From positions 1-64,000 of the forward strand of contig PHDD01000004.1 of assembly GCA_002840905.1 (NCBI GenBank): a stretch of DNA of 64,000 nucleotides, written 5' to 3'. A program made the translations under genes and the position numbers. Origin of the DNA: Bacteroidetes bacterium HGW-Bacteroidetes-4. Lineage in GTDB: Bacteria > Bacteroidota > Bacteroidia > Bacteroidales > SZUA-534. The notes below the pieces were generated by a model. The model did not search any database, was not told the DNA's origin, and worked only from the letters and a program-made list of their open reading frames with translations. Below, piece by piece: positions 38,257 through 46,379 of this stretch (positions are counted from its first letter, which is position 1; the number at the start of each line of letters is the position of its first letter).

Positions 38257-39675
38257 CTATTTATTATCGATGGTAATATGCATCTCATAACCAACAATGC
38301 GAATTGCCGGCAGGTTATTACCATCCTTCCCAAAACGATAATCGAATACCAACTTATCTGAATCCTTGTCGTGTAAAACAACCTGATATTTATTTCTATC
38401 CACATTAAATTTGGGATATTGAATGTTTCCGGCCAACTGGTATGAAACTCCACTTTCTGTAGCCAGTTCAACATCAACATATTTTCCTGAAATACTTAGT
38501 CCCAAAAACGATTTTGCCAATAACCCGATACGAATTTCATCTTCATATCCATCAAGTTTTAAAACCTTGTTAAGCCGGGTTATTTCAAATTCATTGTATT
38601 TGCCATTTACCGAAATTAAGGAATCAAGTTCGGTAAAGTTCATATCGTTCTCGTAGCCATTATTCAGCTTAAAAGTATTCAGTGTCCCAAATTCCATATC
38701 CACATATTTGCTATCGAGTACTACCAAATTTCCTTTCTGAACCTCAAGACTCCCTTCGTACAAAACAGCTTTCACCACGGGGCAGTCATCCAACTTAATT
38801 TCAGAATACTTGGCATCGGCCTTCAGTTGTTTCAATTTAGTGAAACTAATTCTGTCTTCATATCCTTTGTACACAACGTTTTCAAGCTGCTTCACCCTAA
38901 TTTTTGAGTATTTAATATTCATGTCAAGATCCTGAACAGCAGTTGCATCCATCGACGTTTCGTAGGCTTCTAAATTGAGTTGCCCCATGGTATCGAAAGT
39001 GAGTTTTGAATATTTGGCATCAATTTTTGCACTTCCCCTGATGCTTTTTGCTTTTATTTGTGTGTTGTAAGCATCAACTTCAAATTTTCCCGCAATGGAA
39101 TGTTCAAAACTAATTTTACCGTATTTCATGTTCAAAACCACATCGGCATTGGCAGGTATATAAACTTTAACATCGATCACATCGAACGCTTCGAGGGTAA
39201 TTTTTGTACCACTGTGCAATTCAAATTCATTCCTTCGGATACCAAAAAAACTTACCATCGATAAGTGATTCTTATAAAACTTTGAAGTAATATCGACCTG
39301 GTTTCCCGATTGTGTAAGCATGAAACGCTCCATCTCTTTTTTAATCAGATCATCAATTTCAGGATCGTCGGTACTTATGCGATAATTAATTTTCACTACA
39401 GCCTCATCTTCTTTAGCCGGAAAAACCTGAACATCGGCATCATAAAAAGTCAGGTTAAACTGACATCGCTGGTTTACTGACAAACGTTTTTCTACTGATA
39501 TCAAAGTATCCTTGCCGGTGGTATGCTTAGCATCGGAACCTAAAGCCATTTTATGAACAGGTGGTATTACAGGTAATACCGGAACAGGTTGCCCAAAAAG
39601 ATAAGCCTGAAGCAATAAGGCTACAATCAGTGAAAAACCCTGCTTAAAGATCGTATTTCTGGTTTTTGTTTTCAT
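38257..39675 (-). CDS. secreted DUF4097-like beta-helix protein with alternating Tyr repeats
   Basis: A 472-aa exported protein (signal peptide about 1-29). From about residue 180 to 400 it is a regular repeat protein. Thirteen tyrosines fall every 16-22 residues (185, 203, 222, 238, 256, 272, 290, 306, 324, 341, 360, 377, 399). They alternate between KY (even strands) and YE/YN (odd strands). This suggests a beta-solenoid of about 18 residues per strand and 36 per turn, as in DUF4097-type adhesin-like proteins. It overlaps the anti-sigma candidate gene by 32 bp and is the last gene of a sigma/anti-sigma operon, so it may be a sensor or an output of that envelope circuit. Confidence 0.75.
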   Translation of the reverse strand: MKTKTRNTIFKQGFSLIVALLLQAYLFGQPVPVLPVIPPVHKMALGSDAKHTTGKDTLISVEKRLSVNQRCQFNLTFYDADVQVFPAKEDEAVVKINYRISTDDPEIDDLIKKEMERFMLTQSGNQVDITSKFYKNHLSMVSFFGIRRNEFELHSGTKITLEAFDVIDVKVYIPANADVVLNMKYGKISFEHSIAGKFEVDAYNTQIKAKSIRGSAKIDAKYSKLTFDTMGQLNLEAYETSMDATAVQDLDMNIKYSKIRVKQLENVVYKGYEDRISFTKLKQLKADAKYSEIKLDDCPVVKAVLYEGSLEVQKGNLVVLDSKYVDMEFGTLNTFKLNNGYENDMNFTELDSLISVNGKYNEFEITRLNKVLKLDGYEDEIRIGLLAKSFLGLSISGKYVDVELATESGVSYQLAGNIQYPKFNVDRNKYQVVLHDKDSDKLVFDYRFGKDGNNLPAIRIVGYEMHITIDNK

Positions 39676-40174
39676 AATTCTTTTGTTTTTGTTTTTCGTA
39701 AATCAACTTTTCAATAATTCGCAAGCGCTTTTCGTAGGTATCGAGCAGGAGAAATACCGCCCGTTCATTATAACCGGTTTCATAAATATCTTTGAGCCCG
39801 TTTTGATAAAGGATATCCAATTGGTTCAGCTCTTCAATCAACAAAACTTCCATGGGCGATTCATAATCGGGCAACGAGGTAAATTGTGCCCATTTTTCTT
39901 CTACCTGGTTTTTGTATTGTTGCTCACGTTCGGCCAGTTCCTGGTTTATCTGGCTCAAACTGGTAATTTGCTTTTGCATCATAAGCTCATGCCGTACAAA
40001 TACGCCCACAGCCACAAACAAAACAAGTACGGCTGCAATACTTTTTAAGGTGTGCAAACGAAGCAATGGCTTACGTTCCATTCTCCGGCTAATCCCCAAC
40101 CAAAGGTATTCCGTATTGGGTTCTTGATCGTCGAATGATTTTTTTTGTTGATTAATGTAGTTTTCAATATTCAT
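39644..40174 (-). CDS. single-pass membrane protein, candidate anti-sigma factor
   Basis: A 176-aa protein with a basic cytoplasmic N-terminus (about 1-43, including EYLWLGISRRME), one transmembrane helix (about 44-61), and a helical, Gln/Glu-rich periplasmic part (coiled coil about 68-95). No zinc-binding HxxxCxxC motif is present, so it is not a classic ZAS anti-sigma. Its place 25 bp after an ECF sigma gene, with the same topology as anti-sigma factors, supports that role. The 3' end overlaps the next gene by 32 bp. Confidence 0.65.
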   Translation of the reverse strand: MNIENYINQQKKSFDDQEPNTEYLWLGISRRMERKPLLRLHTLKSIAAVLVLFVAVGVFVRHELMMQKQITSLSQINQELAEREQQYKNQVEEKWAQFTSLPDYESPMEVLLIEELNQLDILYQNGLKDIYETGYNERAVFLLLDTYEKRLRIIEKLIYEKQKQKNYENKNQKYDL

Positions 40175-40199
40175 GGTACCATCAGTTAAGTGTTCTGAA

Positions 40200-40754
40200 T
40201 TAATCGGAATAAACTAAATATTTTAATTGTGCTGCCAATAGTTTTTTTGAACGGTGGTACTGCACTTTGCAATTCGACTCCGACAAACCAAGCATTTCTG
40301 ATATCTCGCTGAATTTGTATTCTTCAATGGCTTTTAATGTAAATACTATCCGGGCACCTTCAGGTAAGGCAGCAATAGCTTTTTTTACTTCAACTATCGG
40401 CACTTTTTCATCCAAAGTAAAAGTTTCATCATCCGCTTCATTAAATTCAGTGATCTCGCTAAAATTGTGCATAAATCGTTTTCTTTTTCTCAACTGGGTT
40501 ATACACTCATTTACTACAATTCGCTTTAACCAGGAGCCAAAAGATGATTCGCCTTTAAAAGAACGGATGTTTAGAAATGCTTTTGCAAAAGCCTCCTGCA
40601 AATTGTCTTCGGCATCGAACCGGTTTCCGCTCAAGCGAAACGATACGTTGTACATTGCACTCACAAAACTTTTATACAATTCGTATTGCGCCCGGCTGTC
40701 ACCTTTTCGACAACGTTCAATTAATTGGCTTTGCACTTTGTTTGTCAATTTCAA
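40200..40754 (-). CDS. ECF RNA polymerase sigma factor
   Basis: About 184 aa, with region 2 (ALYELYKSFVSAMYNV to EDNLQEAFAKAFLNI, about 20-75) and region 4 (AALPEGARIVFTLKAIEEYKFSEISEMLGLSE style, about 125-180; only short parts are diagnostic). No ATG fits: the start is TTG at 40754 or a nearby TTG/GTG (40748, 40736), as an in-frame stop lies upstream. It heads a three-gene operon with a membrane anti-sigma candidate and a secreted repeat protein, typical of an envelope-stress or surface-structure response. Confidence 0.88.
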   Translation of the reverse strand: MKLTNKVQSQLIERCRKGDSRAQYELYKSFVSAMYNVSFRLSGNRFDAEDNLQEAFAKAFLNIRSFKGESSFGSWLKRIVVNECITQLRKRKRFMHNFSEITEFNEADDETFTLDEKVPIVEVKKAIAALPEGARIVFTLKAIEEYKFSEISEMLGLSESNCKVQYHRSKKLLAAQLKYLVYSD

Positions 40755-41151
40755 ACTTTTTTTATTATTCTGTTCTAAAGACTACTACCGGATGAAAAGG
40801 TTAAAATTATAATTCATTTTTATTGTAAATAAGCCTCTTCAAATTAAGAACAACGTATTAAGAACCAAATGTACAAACTCATTAACTGTCACTTAACCTA
40901 TTTTATCGTTAACAAAAAAAAATAAAAAGAAAAAGAAAAAAGAATAAGTGAATGCTCCTAAAGTTAATGACATGCCATTGGAACTTTTTAAGCATATTAT
41001 TTGAGATGAATTGAAAAATTGGGGTAGTACTTTGTTGGTTTATTAAACTAACAAACACCGACAAATAAAAAAAACAAAACCCATGTTAAACTGTTATTAT
41101 AATTGATTAGAGACAAACGTTTTATGGTCGCATTTCCGTTTATTACTTTTT
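40755..41151. other. intergenic region between divergent genes
   Basis: About 397 bp of AT-rich sequence, including an A/G-rich stretch at 40912-40950. A small palindrome GTTTATTAAAC lies at about 41038-41048. Nothing resembling a gene or an exact TAnnTTTG promoter was found; TAcTTTG near 41030 lacks one spacer base. Confidence 0.5.
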
Positions 41152-41814
41152 ATGCCACAACCAAAAAAAATATTGAAACAGGTATTTGTAGAACAAACGC
41201 GGAACGTGTTAATAAAGGTGCAAACACAATCAGAAATTGCCTTGCGGCTGGCATCGTATGGATACACCGAAGATAAAATAAACGAAGGCTTGCGCATTCA
41301 TCAGGATGCCTTTGCACTAATTGAGGTTACCAACGACAATCAGAAAAACAATCACCCACTTTATTTGGAATACATAAAACTGCGGAGTGAACTTGAGCAA
41401 CTTTACACTTTGCATAGAAATAAAGCATTGAAAATATTCCGAAAAAGTCCCGATGTACTTGGCGACCTGTTTTTAGCCGGAACCATTCCAACTACCTATT
41501 CCGACTGGAGTTTTGTTGTGGAACGATTTTATTGTGAGTTACATGCCAATAAAATACTTCAGGAACGTCTGGTTCGTTTCCGGTTTTCATTAGCTGAAAT
41601 AAAAAGAGGTAAGCAATTATTCGATCAGATGCAAAAAGCCCGTACCAACTACCTGAAACAAGCCAACGGCCATACTGATAAAGATTTTGAAAATCGTGAG
41701 GAAATTATTACACTGGAACAATGGATGGACGACTTTTTAATTGCTGCAGAACTGGCTCTTGAAGACAAACCCCGCTTGTTAAAAGCTTTGGGCATTACTG
41801 AATTTTCAATCTAA
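41152..41814 (+). CDS. hypothetical all-helical protein
   Basis: A 220-aa cytoplasmic protein not recognised. It is predicted to be almost entirely alpha-helical, rich in Lys, Glu, Leu and Arg, with no signal peptide and no obvious motif. One segment (ALRLASYGYTEDKINEGLRIHQ) repeats the pattern of a helical-bundle protein. It lies 43 bp before the alkyltransferase gene on the same strand and may be co-transcribed. Function unknown. Confidence 0.6.
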   Translation: MPQPKKILKQVFVEQTRNVLIKVQTQSEIALRLASYGYTEDKINEGLRIHQDAFALIEVTNDNQKNNHPLYLEYIKLRSELEQLYTLHRNKALKIFRKSPDVLGDLFLAGTIPTTYSDWSFVVERFYCELHANKILQERLVRFRFSLAEIKRGKQLFDQMQKARTNYLKQANGHTDKDFENREEIITLEQWMDDFLIAAELALEDKPRLLKALGITEFSI

Positions 41815-41857
41815 ACAAAATGTATTAGCTTGCAGGTGTTTGCTATCAAATAAAAAA

Positions 41858-42418
41858 ATGAACGAAACCCACCCTTTTCAGTTTAAACTTCACCAATTTG
41901 AGTCACCACTTGGAATTATGGCTGCAGCTGAAAATGAAATGGGAATTACCCATTTGGGTTTTGGAACCGCTATTGAACTTGCGAATAAGCTCGAAAATCA
42001 ATTCAGGAAAAAACCGCATACCTTAGTTTATAAAACATCATCCATAATTGACTCATTAGTTAGCCAGATTGATGAATTTTTTAACGGAACACGAAATGAA
42101 TTTCAGCTTTTGTTAAACCCAATGGGAACCATGTTTCAACAAAAAGTGTGGAACGATTTACAAAAAATTCCCTTTGGTCAAACACAAACTTACCTGCAAC
42201 AAGCAAAAAATACTGGAAATGCCAAAACCATTCGGGCCAGTGCATCGGCCAACGGCCAAAACCCAATTGCCATTATAATTCCCTGTCACCGCATAATTGG
42301 TTCCGACGGTAGCTTAACCGGATATGCCGGCGGATTATGGCGCAAAAAATGGTTGCTGGAGCATGAAGCAAAATATTCAGGAAAAAGCTTTCAAACTCAT
42401 TTAAATTTAAGCTTTTAA
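41858..42418 (+). CDS. methylated-DNA-protein-cysteine methyltransferase
   Basis: About 186 aa from ATG at 41858 (a TTG at 41840 lies 18 bp upstream in frame but is weaker). The active-site motif PCHRIIG with the acceptor Cys, the ASANGQNPIA segment and the YAGG(L)WRK-LL.HE tail are diagnostic of Ogt/AdaC-type enzymes that remove O6-alkyl groups from guanine. There is an N-terminal ribonuclease-like domain as in Ogt. It ends at a hairpin shared with the convergent gene. Confidence 0.93.
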   Translation: MNETHPFQFKLHQFESPLGIMAAAENEMGITHLGFGTAIELANKLENQFRKKPHTLVYKTSSIIDSLVSQIDEFFNGTRNEFQLLLNPMGTMFQQKVWNDLQKIPFGQTQTYLQQAKNTGNAKTIRASASANGQNPIAIIIPCHRIIGSDGSLTGYAGGLWRKKWLLEHEAKYSGKSFQTHLNLSF

Positions 42419-42435
42419 CATAAAAACAGGTAAAA

Positions 42436-42471
42436 AAAAGGAGTTGATTAATTAGCATACAAACTCCTTTT
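42436..42471. terminator. bidirectional terminator
   Basis: Stem AAAAGGAGTT/AACTCCTTTT (42436-42445, 42462-42471) lies between the convergent alkyltransferase and DUF4625 genes. Confidence 0.7.
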
Positions 42472-42475
42472 CAGA

Positions 42476-42940
42476 CTATTCCAAAATAATATCAATAAAA
42501 ACATGGTTTTCGTTACCCGAAATATCGGTACAAAATATGCCCATGTGATATTCTCCGGGCATTACCGGTTCTAAAAAACCTTCCTTACCCATTATGCTAT
42601 CAGGAACAGCAATTAAATGGTGCTTTACTTCACTTTGAGTAAGTCCCGTTTCAAATTCCCAGCTTTTTTCATAAGTCCAGGGATGTCCTTCGTTCAGATT
42701 AAGTTTCGCATACTTTGTATGTACATGTTCTTGGGCTGAATGAATGTCAATTTTATAGGCTTTTAAAGCCACATCATCAGTAAAAGTTGCTTCAAATGGA
42801 ATTGCACTCCCAATTGCAATTGTTTGATCGAAAACCGGTTGTGCCAAATTTATTTCAGGAGCTGTGTTGTCAACATCTTCTTTTTTACACGATATAAGTG
42901 CCACTACAATTGCAGTTATTAACAATATTTGCTTTTTCAT
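42476..42940 (-). CDS. DUF4625 lipoprotein
   Basis: A 154-aa lipoprotein (signal ending LISC, Cys18, followed by KKEDVDNTAPEI). It is an Ig-like single domain of the DUF4625 type, with FTDDVALKAYKIDIHSA and an HxHxK-style His-rich loop (SAQEHVHTKYAKL). It follows the TonB receptor by 19 bp, and DUF4625 proteins are usually found beside such receptors. It may help capture the ligand; the histidines would fit metal binding but this is inference. Confidence 0.82.
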   Translation of the reverse strand: MKKQILLITAIVVALISCKKEDVDNTAPEINLAQPVFDQTIAIGSAIPFEATFTDDVALKAYKIDIHSAQEHVHTKYAKLNLNEGHPWTYEKSWEFETGLTQSEVKHHLIAVPDSIMGKEGFLEPVMPGEYHMGIFCTDISGNENHVFIDIILE

Positions 42941-42959
42941 TTTTTGTACAATTAATAAA

Positions 42960-45332
42960 TTAAAATTTGAGTTTTGCCACCAACTGAATGTTGCGTCCCG
43001 GCTCGGGAATATCTAGTTTTCGGTAAAAACTCATGTGATTGTAATACTTTTTATCAAAAAGGTTTTGCACCTGAAATACCAAACTCAAGGGTAGTTGTTT
43101 CAGGTTCAAATCAGACATCAGAACCAATCCGAAATACATATAACCCGGAGTGGCTAATTCACCCTGCCCGCGGGTTTGGTCTTTTTCCAAGGCCCACTTA
43201 CTGTTAGCCGCCACCGAAACCTTGTCTCCCAAAATTATTTTAAGTGCCAGATAACCATTTACCGGAGGAGTGAATGGAATTCCATAACTCAATAATACCT
43301 GTTCATTTATCAGATAATTATAGGGTAATTCCAGGTTGACATCAAAAATTACTTTTTCGTAAAAGGTTTTTGATGTTACAAGCTCCAACCCGCTGATTAA
43401 GGCCTGCGACTGACGATAATAATAAATTCCACCCGCATCGGGCAAGGGATGGTCTAATGTGCCGGTAGGTTGTAAATAAATAAAATTTTTGAAGTAATAA
43501 GCATACGCTCCAATTCCTAAGTTCCAGCTTGCTTTTTTGTATTCCCCATGAAAATCGAAATAGTAGCCCGCTTCATTATTTAATCCAGGATTCCCTACTT
43601 CGAATCGGTACGAACCATGATGTACCCCGTTGGCTCCCAGCTCAACGGCAGTCGGAACACGAAAAGCCTTTCCCAGATTTACACGAAGCAGTGTATTTGA
43701 AAATCCCTGAAAGGTACTTCCCACATGCCACGAAATTCCGGGATAATTTACCGTCACTGATTGGCTTCGCTGCGCATAATAAGCAGCCTCTTCATCCGAG
43801 CGATCGGGCAGATTTTTTACATACTGATAAACCAGGCTATCGAAATAAGCTGTTCCATGATACGTTCCATAATCGAAACGAAGGCCGCCAAAAAGTTTCC
43901 AGTCAGCATTTAGCGATAATTCATCTTTAATAAAAAGTCCGGAAATAAAGCGCCTGTAGGCGGGTAAAAAATAACTGTATCCATCAACCCGATTATCGGA
44001 GTACTGATTTTGCAATCCAACCGTTATCTTATTTCTATCCAAATCATTAAACACCACCTTAAAATTGCCCGAAATTGTATTTAACCTGAAATCAAGTTCC
44101 AAATCGGGATTATCAGCAAGTGGATTCTGACCTGGAAAATGCGAATGAAAAAGGCTCCACTCCTGACGGTGGTTTTGCTGAAACGCCAAATCGGCAAAAA
44201 AAGTCAAGTCATGCAAAAACCATTTGTTGTTACTGCTTATTTTGGTGTGCCTAACCTGCTGAAAGGGAAATTCAACATTATGGGAGTTACCATCATCGGC
44301 CACTTTAGTTTCGTCAGGAATACCATGTGCGCCCGGAAAAAATCCTGATTTTTGGGAAACATTACTTATACTAAGAACGCTTTTAAAATGCGTGGAAATA
44401 TAACCCAACTGACCACTCCAGTCGAATTCATTTCCTGCAGTGTTTTTTAAGTTCCGGTTATGAATTGGAATCTTCCGGGTTAAATATACGATGGTATCGG
44501 CCGGAATAGCATAATCACCAAAATTAAGGTAGGAAACTCTTGCTTTGTAATAAATTTTATTTTTACGTTGCTGTAATTGAACCGAGCCACCAATAGTATT
44601 ATTTATTGATTTTACCAGCATACTTGCTTCACCTGCAACAGGCCCGTTAAAAGGTAAGCTTTGATTATCCATATTAATGACACCGCCCAAGGCATCACTG
44701 CCATATTCAATGGGCGATGCGCCTTTTATTAACTCGGCTGTTTCAACGGCAAAAGGATCCACTTCAACTCCATGATCGGCTCCCCATTGTTGATTTTCCT
44801 GCTTAATTCCATTTTCACTGACAACCACACGATTGAATCCCATTCCCCGAATAAAGGGTTTTGAAGCATTTGCTCCAATATTTATTACATTGATACCCGA
44901 AATCTTTTCCAGGCTCTTGATAAAAGTCCCAGAAAGATTCTCTGCTACAAAACGGGAATCAACAATTTCGTTTTTAATGGAGCGTACGGTATCGAATCGT
45001 TGTACCTGAATTGAAATTTCATTCAGGTGATGCACTTCGGGATGTAACGAAATTTGCAGGTTTTGCCCCGCAATAATTTCAACCAAAGTGTCGAGTGGCT
45101 GATAACCCATATAAGAAAAGGTCAGCTTCTGTTTGCCCGGATGCACCTTATCGATAAAAAACTGTCCCTGGGTGTTTGTGATTACACAAACTTCGCCAAA
45201 ATGCACATGGCATCCGGGCAAAGGCAATTGCTGGACATCGTTTACCACCCCCTTTACTGTTATTACATTTTGCGATTTAACTCCAACAGGAATCAACAAA
45301 AACAGCAACAGCAATAATTGTGAATACTTCAT
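42960..45332 (-). CDS. TonB-dependent receptor, putative metal or metallophore uptake
   Basis: A 790-aa outer-membrane receptor. A signal peptide (to KSQ) is followed by a carboxypeptidase-regulatory-like domain (about 25-105, CHVHFGEVCVITNTQG), a plug (about 120-230, PFIRGMGFNRVVV, YGSDALGGVIN) and a barrel ending in a terminal aromatic strand (QLVAKLKF). No STN domain is present. The barrel and neighbours (a His/Cys-rich small protein and a His-containing lipoprotein) suggest transport of a metal or metal chelate. Substrate is unproven. Confidence 0.88.
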   Translation of the reverse strand: MKYSQLLLLLFLLIPVGVKSQNVITVKGVVNDVQQLPLPGCHVHFGEVCVITNTQGQFFIDKVHPGKQKLTFSYMGYQPLDTLVEIIAGQNLQISLHPEVHHLNEISIQVQRFDTVRSIKNEIVDSRFVAENLSGTFIKSLEKISGINVINIGANASKPFIRGMGFNRVVVSENGIKQENQQWGADHGVEVDPFAVETAELIKGASPIEYGSDALGGVINMDNQSLPFNGPVAGEASMLVKSINNTIGGSVQLQQRKNKIYYKARVSYLNFGDYAIPADTIVYLTRKIPIHNRNLKNTAGNEFDWSGQLGYISTHFKSVLSISNVSQKSGFFPGAHGIPDETKVADDGNSHNVEFPFQQVRHTKISSNNKWFLHDLTFFADLAFQQNHRQEWSLFHSHFPGQNPLADNPDLELDFRLNTISGNFKVVFNDLDRNKITVGLQNQYSDNRVDGYSYFLPAYRRFISGLFIKDELSLNADWKLFGGLRFDYGTYHGTAYFDSLVYQYVKNLPDRSDEEAAYYAQRSQSVTVNYPGISWHVGSTFQGFSNTLLRVNLGKAFRVPTAVELGANGVHHGSYRFEVGNPGLNNEAGYYFDFHGEYKKASWNLGIGAYAYYFKNFIYLQPTGTLDHPLPDAGGIYYYRQSQALISGLELVTSKTFYEKVIFDVNLELPYNYLINEQVLLSYGIPFTPPVNGYLALKIILGDKVSVAANSKWALEKDQTRGQGELATPGYMYFGLVLMSDLNLKQLPLSLVFQVQNLFDKKYYNHMSFYRKLDIPEPGRNIQLVAKLKF

Positions 45333-45407
45333 TGCATAAGCTATTAATCACACAAACAAAACCAGCGTTTTGCCGTGCTTAAAAAAACTTTGATAATTTT
45401 AAAAATA

Positions 45408-45749
45408 CTAAACCGGCAATAAAGGAGGTGCTCTTAAAGCATAGGAACGAAAAAAGTTTTGTTTATCAGGATTCAGGTACTTTTGTAAAGGAACAAAATC
45501 CAACGCTTCAGAATGGAGTGGGAACTGCCATTGCAGAATCAAATCCATGGTAGTTAGTTCATAGGCCAGAATAGGACAAACATATTCTGTCTGTTCAAAA
45601 ACCCGATTGAACTTATGGTGTGTATGTTCGCAGCAAATAGTTTCCGGATGCCTGTGATGCGTTAGTGCATGCAACGACTGAAAAAATATGGGAAAGAAAA
45701 ATATCCCTGCTAAACTTAAAACTATCGGTATTTTCTTGATTTGCTTCAT
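45408..45749 (-). CDS. small His/Cys-rich membrane or exported protein
   Basis: A 113-aa protein of no recognised family. One hydrophobic N-terminal segment (about 8-27) is followed by a metal-binding-looking stretch: HALTHHRHPE, then CCEHTHHK and, 15 residues on, CPIL. Seven histidines and three cysteines lie within about 40 residues. It heads an operon with a TonB receptor and DUF4625 lipoprotein. A role in metal capture or sensing is inferred from residues and place. Confidence 0.65.
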   Translation of the reverse strand: MKQIKKIPIVLSLAGIFFFPIFFQSLHALTHHRHPETICCEHTHHKFNRVFEQTEYVCPILAYELTTMDLILQWQFPLHSEALDFVPLQKYLNPDKQNFFRSYALRAPPLLPV

Positions 45750-45762
45750 TTTTTAAGAATCA

Positions 45763-45770
45763 CAAAAATA
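45763..45770 (-). promoter_or_regulatory. -7 promoter element of the His/Cys-rich operon
   Basis: TAttTTTG on the minus strand lies just upstream of the ATG at 45749. The resulting leader would be very short, and no clear -33 was seen. Confidence 0.35.
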
Positions 45771-45805
45771 ACAAAAGTCCCTGTTAAAAGTTCACGGAAA
45801 GGCAT

Positions 45806-45846
45806 AATAAAAAACAGCCGCTCTTTTAGTTAAAAGCGACTGTTTA
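45806..45846 (-). terminator. terminator of the hydrogenase operon
   Basis: Imperfect stem: AAACAG.CGCTTTT pairs with AAAAG.AGCG.CTGTTT across one mismatch. It is followed on the minus strand by a run of T, 20 bp after the hydC stop. Confidence 0.7.
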
Positions 45847-45865
45847 AAAATTCACTATTGGTTTG

Positions 45866-46348
45866 TTATTCGTATTCTGCTAAAATATCGGCGACGCCAT
45901 CGGCCGAAACCCGACCGTATACCTTTTCACCAACTAAAACCACCGGAGCTAATCCGCAGGCACCCACGCAACGTAGGCAACTTAACGAGAATTTTCCATC
46001 GGCACTGGTTTCGCCAACTTCAATTTTTAGGCGACGCTTAAATTCATCGAGCACTTTTTCGGCTCCCCGAACATAACAGGCAGTGCCAGTACATACTGAA
46101 ATAGGGTGCTGGCCTTTAGGTATCATAGTGAAAAATGAGTAAAATGTAACCACACCATAAACCTTGGCCACCGGAACATTCAGCTCTTGAGCTACAATCT
46201 CCTGAACTTCGGCGGGTAAATATCCAAAAATGCTTTGCGCTTTGTGCAACACATTAATGAGCTCCCCTGACTGGTTTCCGAAAGATGCACAAACTTCTTT
46301 CAGTTTTTCAACCTCGGCAGGGTTCAATTTTATTTTTACGCTTGACAT
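45866..46348 (-). CDS. hydC: [FeFe]-hydrogenase gamma subunit, NuoE-like [2Fe-2S] protein
   Basis: About 160 aa from ATG at 46348; the frame open to 46387 uses a TTG inside the hydA gene and is rejected. The thioredoxin-like fold carries CTGTACY and CLRCVGAC, the four ligands of a NuoE-type [2Fe-2S] cluster. It hands electrons between HydB and HydA in a trimeric hydrogenase. It is the last gene of the operon, 31 bp after hydA. Confidence 0.92.
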   Translation of the reverse strand: MSSVKIKLNPAEVEKLKEVCASFGNQSGELINVLHKAQSIFGYLPAEVQEIVAQELNVPVAKVYGVVTFYSFFTMIPKGQHPISVCTGTACYVRGAEKVLDEFKRRLKIEVGETSADGKFSLSCLRCVGACGLAPVVLVGEKVYGRVSADGVADILAEYE

Positions 46349-46379
46349 ATCTTTATCTTTATTAAGTTCAACAAATGTA

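Noticed and set aside
40267-40812. 181-aa plus-strand frame opposite the sigma factor gene
   Set aside because: It is the antisense shadow of a well-supported sigma gene and has no recognisable domain.
43529-43930. 133-aa plus-strand frame inside the second TonB receptor
   Set aside because: Antisense shadow with no signal peptide or motif.
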